This document shows positions 34,101-43,100 of a stretch of DNA of 64,000 nt, piece by piece. The notes under the pieces were generated by a model, which saw only the letters and a program-made list of their open reading frames with translations, searched no databases and had not been told where the DNA came from. The stretch is from Pelobates cultripes (lineage: Eukaryota > Chordata > Amphibia > Anura > Pelobatidae), in the NCBI GenBank assembly GCA_933207985.1, contig OW240920.1:148016264-148080263 (forward strand). Direction: 5' to 3'. Numbering within the stretch: the stretch's first letter is position 1; each line of letters begins with the position of its first letter. The translations under genes and the position numbers were made by a program.

Positions 34101-37100
34101 CCCTCTAGCCTCCAGCAGCTCCTTTAGCGTCTGTCTCTTTAACGCCGTGTAATCAGTCCCCATTCACTGATCGCTTTCGTCTGCTTGTTTCATACGAATT
34201 GCCTTTCCGTTCGGTTGTTCCTTTCATTCGAATGCGCTGTATTCGGCTGTAGAGTTGGATCCCGTCGCTTGCCACCAATTGTAGCGGAACGCCAATAATA
34301 AATCCACGAATTCCGCTGGTCCAGAAACGAATCCACAGTCAAGCGCTGAAAACAACAAGGCAATATCCCCAACCTCCCAATAACCGGACGAGACACAGTT
34401 TTGGGAGTCAACTGAAATCCTTTTAATCGGCAAGACAATTTATACAAGTCCCCATGCAAGGGGTTTCCTGAGTCCCTCCCCAGGGGCACTCCCAGAGGGA
34501 ACTACATGGGGGACTTACATGTCAACATATTTCTCCCATCAGGCACTGCTGCACGAGAGGGATCATCCTCCCAGAATGCACCGTTAGGGGGATTATCCCC
34601 TCGTGCAGCAGAACCGGCAATTCACACAAAAATCTATAACTTTTAAAATACACGGTGGATTTACACGAATGGACGTTCGGTAGATAGCTGGGGTCTGGGC
34701 GCATCATTCGTGAGATTGCCGCTCAGATCCCAGCTAAAATAACCGAACGCCGCACAGAAAACACATTTCTTTCAAATCATACGAAAAGAACCGATTACTT
34801 TTAATGAACACGGTCCTGAAACTCCCGAACGTCCTGGAGGCTCAGCGGTGTTTGTGCCGTCGAATAGCTATTGGTAATACTATGCGTTCGACAACACGGA
34901 CCCGCTGAGGAACAAAGGATCCAAGATGGCCGACCGCCGCATGGTCGGTAGTCGAACGACTGCCACCCAGGAGAGCCTCTAATAACCGATTGCAACAATG
35001 TTGCAATCGGTTAACTAGCGCCACACGCCTCTAAGTGTGTGGGTTATCAGGGGATATTGTGTTTGGTTCACGAACGGCTTTCTAAAGTGCCGTTCGTGAA
35101 ACGAAAGAAAATCCCCATACAAAGCCGCCATTTGCATTCGACTGAAACAGCAGTACAGGCAATACAGAAAATACATGAACATTTACATAAGTGTGAAGCG
35201 CGTATCTCGCCCGACCTATTGGCAACCCTTAAAGGCACAGTCTCTAGTTATTGTCCAAGTGGCTAGGTTTGCCACAGGGAAGAGGCACATTCTCCCGTGG
35301 AATCAAAGGGGCAGAAAAAGTATGTTACAATCCCATAAAGGGAACGTGGGGACTCATTGTGCATTACCCGAGATGGAATCTCTGTATTAGGGCCTTACAA
35401 CCCAGTGCCATAGTCATGAGGCAGGAGGCTGGCAATCAAGCTCCTCCAACAGCCAGGGGCAAAGGGCAGTTTGTCACATAAAAATCCAGTGACAAAAGGC
35501 AGTTTGTCACACTTATTTACACAGACTGATTTCTAAACACCTTTATTGTAGTTTAAAGACACATAACCGGGAGTATTATTACTGTGGAGCTCTGTTACAC
35601 ACTCAGACACATTACTGGGAGTATTATTTATATGGAGCTCTGTTATACACTCAGCAACATTGCTCTGGAGCTCTGTTATACACTCAGCAACATTACTGGG
35701 AGTATTATTGCTGTGGAGCTCTGTTATACACACAGACACATTACTGGGAGTATTATTTATATGGAGCTCTGTTATACACTCAGCAACATTGCTCTGGAGC
35801 TCTGTTTTACACACAGACACATTACTGGGAGTATTATTGCTGTGGAGCTCTGTTATACACTCAGACACATTACTGGGAGTATTATTGCTGTGGAGCTCTG
35901 TTATACATTCAGACACACCAACAATATGGAGCTTCTAGAAAAGAGGACAGAGGGATTTATCTCCCCAGTGCCATTACCCGGGTAATACACAATGAGTCCC
36001 CACATTCCTTATACAGAGATTCCATCCCGAGTAATACACAATGAGTCCGCACGTTCCTTATACAGAGATTTCATCCCGGGTAATGCACAATGAGTCCCCA
36101 CGTTCCTTATACAGAGATTCCATCCCGGGTAATACACAATGAGTCCGCACGTTCCTTATACAGAGATTCCATCCCAGGTAATACACAAGGAGTACGCACG
36201 TTCCTTATACAGAGATTCCATTCCGGGTAATACACAATGAGTCTGCACGTTCCTTATCCAGAGATTCCATCCCTGGTAATACACAATGAGTCCGCACGTT
36301 CCTTATCCAGAGATTCCATCCCGGGTAATACACAATGAGTCCCACATTCCTTATACAGAGATTCCATTCCGGGTAATACACAATGAGTCACCACGTTCCT
36401 TATACAGAGATACCATCCCGGGTAATACACAACGAGTCTGAACGTTCCTGTTAAGACACCTCCAGTGTCTTTAGGCAAAACCGCCGTTTAGTAGACCTTC
36501 CCCGGCTGCAGTACAGTCTCCGTTCGCTTAATCTGTAATATACGAACCAAATGCAGGGGAAGCGGCAATCTCCCGAACGAGATCGGTGAACGGCTCCAAA
36601 CTCCCGAACGGCAATACACGAATTGCTGGTAACCGTCTAACAGCAATATTCACCAAGCGGCTTCCGTTCCATCCAGCAGTCTCTAAACGTGAAGAAGAAA
36701 TCCCCCCAATAACGAGACAGAAGCTCCGCATTGAGGGTCAAACAGGATCTGGCTTTACTGTGGGCTACCTGCCCGTATTTATGCAGGTCTCCCACTTGGT
36801 GGACACTCCCCTAGGGGACCAAATGGGAGACTGGAATTACAGATAGACATGGGGACATTCCAGACATACAGTTAAAGATTTTACCCACAGTGCATTATGA
36901 TTCCCTCCCCTCTGTCCTGGAGTTAATTACTAAGTAACTCAATTAACTCCCGAACAAAGCCAGTCGCCATTTTAAATATAAAATCACAAAAGACATAAAA
37001 ATATATAACTTCACAAAAACCGAACATTCCCCATTCGTATTACATATCCCCAGATAGCCTGGATCTGAGTGCATATTATTGGCGAATAGCGCTCAGATCC

Positions 37101-40100
37101 CACACACATAGTTCAATCGCCATGGAGTCAAAGTTCTTACAGTCTTTCGGTATACGAATGACTCCATGGGAAGGCTATCTGGGTTAGGTCTTTTCGTATG
37201 CTCAAAAACTCCCGAACGGCCGGTGTTCGTATGGTTTCGTGGAGGCAGCCAGGCGTTCCGTTGTTTCAGCGGTGTTCGGCAGAAAAAGTGTCCGTTTTTA
37301 GTTCCACAGAAATAGAGCCAAACACCGCTGGGCGTTCGCTTGGTTTAAAATGGCCGCTGCCTCGTGGTTGACATACGAACGACGACCACCCTGAATTCGG
37401 TTTAATTGAGAAGTGTCTGCGGTTAACCACAACGTTCTAATTGGGATCAATAGGTTAACCAGCAGCACACTTCTCTCCGGGGTGGCCGTTCGTTCGGCAG
37501 TTTTGTTCGGGGAAAAAAGAGTCATTCGAATGGCTGGGCAATGGAAACCAGCCATTCATATGAACGGGAGACAAACAGACGAATGCAATTAAAATACAAG
37601 CAGACAGATGGTTCTGTCACAGTTCCTTATACAGAGATTCCATTCCAGTAATACACAATGAGTCACCACGTTCCTTATACAGAGATTCCATCTCGGGTAA
37701 TACACAATGAGTCCGCACGCTACTTATCCAGAGATTCCATCCTGGGTAATACACAATGAGTCCGCACGTTCCTTATACAGAGATTCCATCCTGGGTAATG
37801 CACAATGAGTCCGCACGTTCCTTATACAGAGATTCCATCCTGGGTAATGCACAATGAGTCCCCACGTTCCTTATACAGAATTCCATCCTGGGTAATGCAC
37901 AATGAGTCCGCGCGTTCCTTATACAGAGATGCCATCCCAGGTAATACACAATGAGACCACACGTTCCTTATACAGAGATGCCATCCCGGGTAATGCACAA
38001 TGAGTCCGCACGTTCCTTATACAGAGATTCCATCCCGGGTAATACACAATGAGTCCCTAGTTCCTTATACAGAGATTCCATCCTGGGTAATACACAATGA
38101 GTCCGCACGTTCCTTATCCAGAGATTCCAATACACAATGAGTCACCACGTTCCTTATCCAGAGATTACATCCCGGGTAATACACAATGAGTCACCACGTT
38201 CCTTATACAGAGATTCCATCCCGAGTAATACACAATGAGTCCGCACATTCCTTATACAGAGATTTCATCCCGGGTAATGCACAATGAGTCCCCACGTTCC
38301 TTATACAGAGATTCCATCCCGGGTAATACACAATGAGTCCGCACGTTCCTTATACAGAGATTCCATCCCGGGTAATACACAAGGAGTACGCACGTTCCTT
38401 ATACAGAGATTTCATCCCGGGTAATGCACAATGAGTCCCCACGTTCCTTATACAGAGATTCCATCCCGAGTAATACACAATGAGTCTGCACGTTCCTTAT
38501 ACAGAGATTCCATTCCGGGTAAACCATAATGAGTCCGCACGTTCCTTATACAGAGATTCCATCCCGAGTAATGCACAACGAGTCCGCACGTTCCTTATAC
38601 AGAGATTCCATTCCGGGTAATACAAAATGAGCCACCACGTTCCTTATACAGAGATTCCATCCCGAGTAATACACAATGAGTCCGCACGTTCCTTATCCAG
38701 AGATTCCATCCCTGGTAATACACAATGAGTCACCACGTTCCTTATCCAGAGATTCCATCCCGGGTAATACACAATGAGTCACCACGTTCCTTATACAGAG
38801 ATTCCATCCCGGGTAATACACAATGAGTCACCACGTTCCTTATACAGAGATGCCATCCCGGGTTATGCACAATGATTTTGCACGTTCCTTATACAGAGAT
38901 TCCATCCCGGGTAATACACAATGAGTCCGCACGTTCCTTATCCAGAGATTCCATCCCGGGTAATACACAATGAGTCCCACATTCCTTATACAGAGATTCC
39001 ATTCCGGGTAATACACAATGAGTCACCACGTTCCTTATACAGAGATACCATCCCGGGTAATACACAACGAGTCTGAACGTTCCTTATACAGAGATTCCAT
39101 TCCGGTAATACACAATGAGTCACCAAGTTCCTTATACAGAGATTCCATTCCGGTAATACACAATGAGTCACCAAGTTCCTTATACAGAGATTCCATCTCG
39201 GGTAATACACAATGAGTCCGCACGCTACTTATACAGAGATTCCATCCTGGGTAATACATAATGAGTCCGCACGTTCCTTATACAGAGATGCCACCCCGGG
39301 TAATGCACAACGAGTCCGCACGTTCCTTATACAGAGATTCCATTCCGGGTAATACACAATGAGCCACCACGTTCCTTATACAGAGATTCCATCCCGAGTA
39401 ATACACAATGAGTCCGCACGTTCCATATCCAGAGATTCCATCCCGGGTAATACACAATGAGTCCGCACGTTCCTTATCCAGAGATTCCATCCCTGGTAAT
39501 ACACAATGAGTCACCACGTTCCTTATCCAGAGATTCCATTCCGGGTAATACACAATGAGTCACCATGTTCCTTATACAGAGATACCATCCCGGGTAATAC
39601 ACAACGAGTCTGAACGTTCCTTATACAGAGATTCCATTCCGGTAATACACAATGAGTCACCAAGTTCCTTATACAGAGATTCCATCTCGGGTAATACACA
39701 ATGAGTCCGCACGCTACTTATACAGAGATTCCATCCTGGGTAATACACAATGAGTCCCTAGTTCCTTATACAGAGATTCCATTCCGGGTAATACACGAGT
39801 CACCACGTTCCTTATACAGAGATGGCCATCCCTGGTAATGCACAATGATTTTGCACGTTCCTTATACAGAGATTCCATCCTGGGTAATACACAATGAGTC
39901 CGCACGTTCCTTATCCAGAGATTCCATCCCTGGTAATACACAATGAGTCACCACGTTCCTTATCCAGAGATTCCATCCCTGGTAATACACAATGAGTCAC
40001 CGCGTTCCTTATACAGAGATTCCATCCCGGGTAATACACAATGAGTCCCACATTCCTTATACAGAGATACCATCCCGGGTAATACACAATGAGTCACCAC

Positions 40101-43100
40101 GTTCCTTATCCAGAGATTCCATCCCGGGTAATACACAATGAGTCACCACGTTCCTTATCCAGAGATTCCATCCCTGGTAATACACAATGAGTCACCGCGT
40201 TCCTTATACAGAGATTCCATCCCGGGTAATACACGAGTCACCACGTTCCTTATACAGAGATGCCATCCCGGGTAATGCACAATGATTTTGCACGTTCCTT
40301 ATACAGAGATTCCATCCTGGGTAATACACAATGAGTCCGCACGTTCCTTATCCAGAGATTCCATCCCTGGTAATACACAATGAGTCACCACGTTCCTTAT
40401 CCAGAGATTCCATCCCGGGTAATACACAATGAGTCACCACGTTCCTTATCCAGAGATTCCATCCCTGGTAATACACAATGAGTCACTGCGTTCCTTATAC
40501 AGAGATACCATCCCGGGTAATACACAACGAGTCTGAACGTTCCTTATACAGAGATTCCATTCCGGTAATACACAATGAGTCACCAAGTTCCTTATACAGA
40601 GATTCCATCTCGGGTAATACACAATGAGTCCGCACGCTACTTATACAGAGATTCCATCCTGGGTAATACACAATGAGTCCGCACGTTCCTTATACAGAGA
40701 TTCCATCCCGGGTAATGCACAATGAGTCCCCACGTTCCTTATACAGAGATTCCATCCTGGGTAATACACAATGAGTCCGCACATTCCTTATACAGAGATG
40801 CCATCCCAGGTAATACACAATGAGTCCACACGTTCCTTATACAGAGATGCCATCCCGGGTAATGCACAATGAGTCCGCACGTTCCTTATACAGAGATTCC
40901 ATCCCGGGTAATACACAATGAGTCACCACATTCCTGATACAGAGATGCCATCCTGGGTAATACACAATGAGTCCCCACGTTCCTTATACAGAGATTCCAT
41001 CCCGAGTAATACGTGTAACGGACCGTTTTGCACACAAGGGGTAAAAAACGTTTAGGCGATCGGCCCCCTTTCCAGAGATCCAGGCACAGCTACTGCAGAA
41101 CACCAAAACTCACGAACTGGATACAAAATAGCACTCCAACTCCCGAACTGGAACCTCCCAAATAGCTGCTAGCAGACGAACAGGAAAAGCAGACAATCAG
41201 CTTACACTCCTGGCAATCAGTCTCTAACAGCATACAGTGAATCCCCCCAAGAACGAGACAAGGCTCCGTGTTGAGGGTCAAGCAGTGGTCTGAGGTGCTG
41301 GCACACCCAGCCTGGTTTTTATTACAGTGTTTCAAATACAGGACCACCCACAGGGAGGGATAAAACAACCAATCATATCACAGTTACATCCCACATATTC
41401 CCTCCCCTTATCCTGAGAGGAAACTCAATTATACAAACAGTTAAAACATACTTTCTACCCAACTTTCATAACTCCAAAACCATACATCACATTCACATAA
41501 AATTACATATTCTCAATCAATCCATTCAGGGGAACAACATATTCAAAAATGGCACAAATCAGACAAGGGGTTCAAAAGTTAGTAAAAAGTCCTTTGTGAC
41601 TAAATGAAGCATGGCTTTCTGGCCCAAACCAGTTTCAGAGTCTTCTATCCTGGAGATAAGTAATTCAATTATCTCCCAGGACAGACACAAGACTCCATTA
41701 AGCACATGGTTGCAAAGAGACACAAAACACTTTAAAATACATAAAGTCACATTTATTACATAAAACACAGACATCTAACATATCCCCAGATAGCTCAGGT
41801 CCGAGCGCACATTATTAAGTGAATGGCGCTCAGACCACACGAATACAGTTTAATCGCCATGGAGCTAAAGTCTTTACAGTCAGTTTCATACGAATGGGCT
41901 CCATGGGATTCCTATCTGGGGTATAACACATTCAAACAAATCTACTGAACCCCAGGCAGAAAAGCACGAATACAGCTTTTCTGCAGGCAAAAATAAAGTC
42001 TTTTAAAAGGGGGCCATAGTCCAAAGGCAGCAGGCGAGCAACCAGGCTTCTCCAATGCAATGTGGCGAGATTGGTCTCGTCACAATACGCAATGAGTCCC
42101 CACGTTCCTTATACAGAGATTCCATCCCGGGTAATACACAATGAGTCTGTACGTTCCTTATACAGAGATTCCATTCCGGGTAATACATAATGAGTCCGCA
42201 CGTTCCTTATACAGAGATGCCATCCCGGGTAATGCACAACGAGTCCGCACGTTCCTTATACAGAGATTCCATTCCGGGTAATACACAATGAGCCACCACG
42301 TTCTTTATACAGAGATTCCATCCCGAGTAATACACAATGAGTCCGCACGTTCCTTATCCAGAGATTCCATCCCGGGTAATACACAATGAGTCCGCACGTT
42401 CCTTATCCAGAGATTCCATCCCTGGTAATACACAATGAGTCACCACGTTCCTTATCCAGAGATTCCATCCCGGGTAATACACAATGAGTCCCACATTCCT
42501 TATACAGAGATTCCATTCCGGTAATACACAATGAGTCACCAAGTTCCTTATACAGAGATTCCATCTCGGGTAATACAAAATGAGTCCGCACGCTACTTAT
42601 ACAGAGATTCCATCCCGAGTAATACACAATGAGTCCCCACGTTCCTTATCCAGAGATTCCATCCCGGGTAATACACAATGAGTCCGCACGTTCCTTATCC
42701 AGAGATTCCATCCCTGGTAATACACAATGAGTCACCACGTTCCTTATCCAGAGATTCCATCCCGGGTAATACACAATGAGTCCCACATTCCTTATACAGA
42801 GATTCCATTCCGGGTAATACACAATGAGTCACCATGTTCCTTATACAGAGATACCATCCCGGGTAATACACAACGAGTCTGAACGTTCCTTATACAGAGA
42901 TTCCATTCCGGTAATACACAATGAGTCACCAAGTTCCTTATACAGAGATTCCATCTCGGGTAATACACAATGAGTCCGCACGCTACTTATACAGAGATTC
43001 CATCCTGGGTAATACACAATGAGTCCCTAGTTCCTTATACAGAGATTCCATTCCGGGTAATACACGAGTCACCACGTTCCTTATACAGAGATGCCGTCCC

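Larger units (their letters stand above)
28843..35276 (-). mobile_element. Full-length Gmr1-like Ty3/gypsy element (element 1)
   Basis: Two LTRs of exactly 997 bp (28843-29839 and 34280-35276) differ at about 11 positions by eye, near 1.1 percent, so the insertion is young. The duplicated target is GGGAA (28838-28842 and 35277-35281). In minus sense the order is 5' LTR, primer site TGGTGGCAAGCGACGGG, gag with a SCAN-like segment and CCHC knuckle, protease, integrase, reverse transcriptase, RNase H, the polypurine-like CTGGGGGAGCAT and the 3' LTR. Integrase lies before RT, the order known from Gmr1-like elements. Frameshifts in gag and before integrase, and one stop in pol, make it non-autonomous. 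Confidence 0.95.
27018..35511 (-). mobile_element. Old LTR retroelement (outer), interrupted by a younger one
   Basis: Runs from TGAAACGGAACC at 27018 to TTTGTCACA at 35511 and is flanked by the 5-bp duplication CTTAT (27013-27017 and 35512-35516). In minus sense it has a 5' LTR (35511-35282 plus 28842-27620, itself carrying another repeat), then TGGTGGCAGCGGTGGGA at the primer-binding position, a short coding remnant, and a 3' LTR reduced to about 140 bp. Without the inner element it is about 2.05 kb, so most of the internal region and most of the 3' LTR are gone. Confidence 0.75.
26979..35945. mobile_element. 48-bp-minisatellite element, copy 1, interrupted by nested LTR elements
   Basis: The left end (26979-27017, AACTAAAATGT through AACAATGTATCTTAT) and the continuation from 35512 (TTACACAGACTGATTTC, then the 48-bp array, then ACACCAACAATATGGAGC) match one continuous stretch at 47354-48170. 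The intervening 8.5 kb is an insertion bounded by the duplicated CTTAT. Confidence 0.75.

Noticed and set aside
35533..35985. 16-residue-repeat protein on both strands (also 47408-48186)
   Set aside because: Translation of the 48-bp minisatellite; both strands are open, as expected for a repeat and not for a gene.
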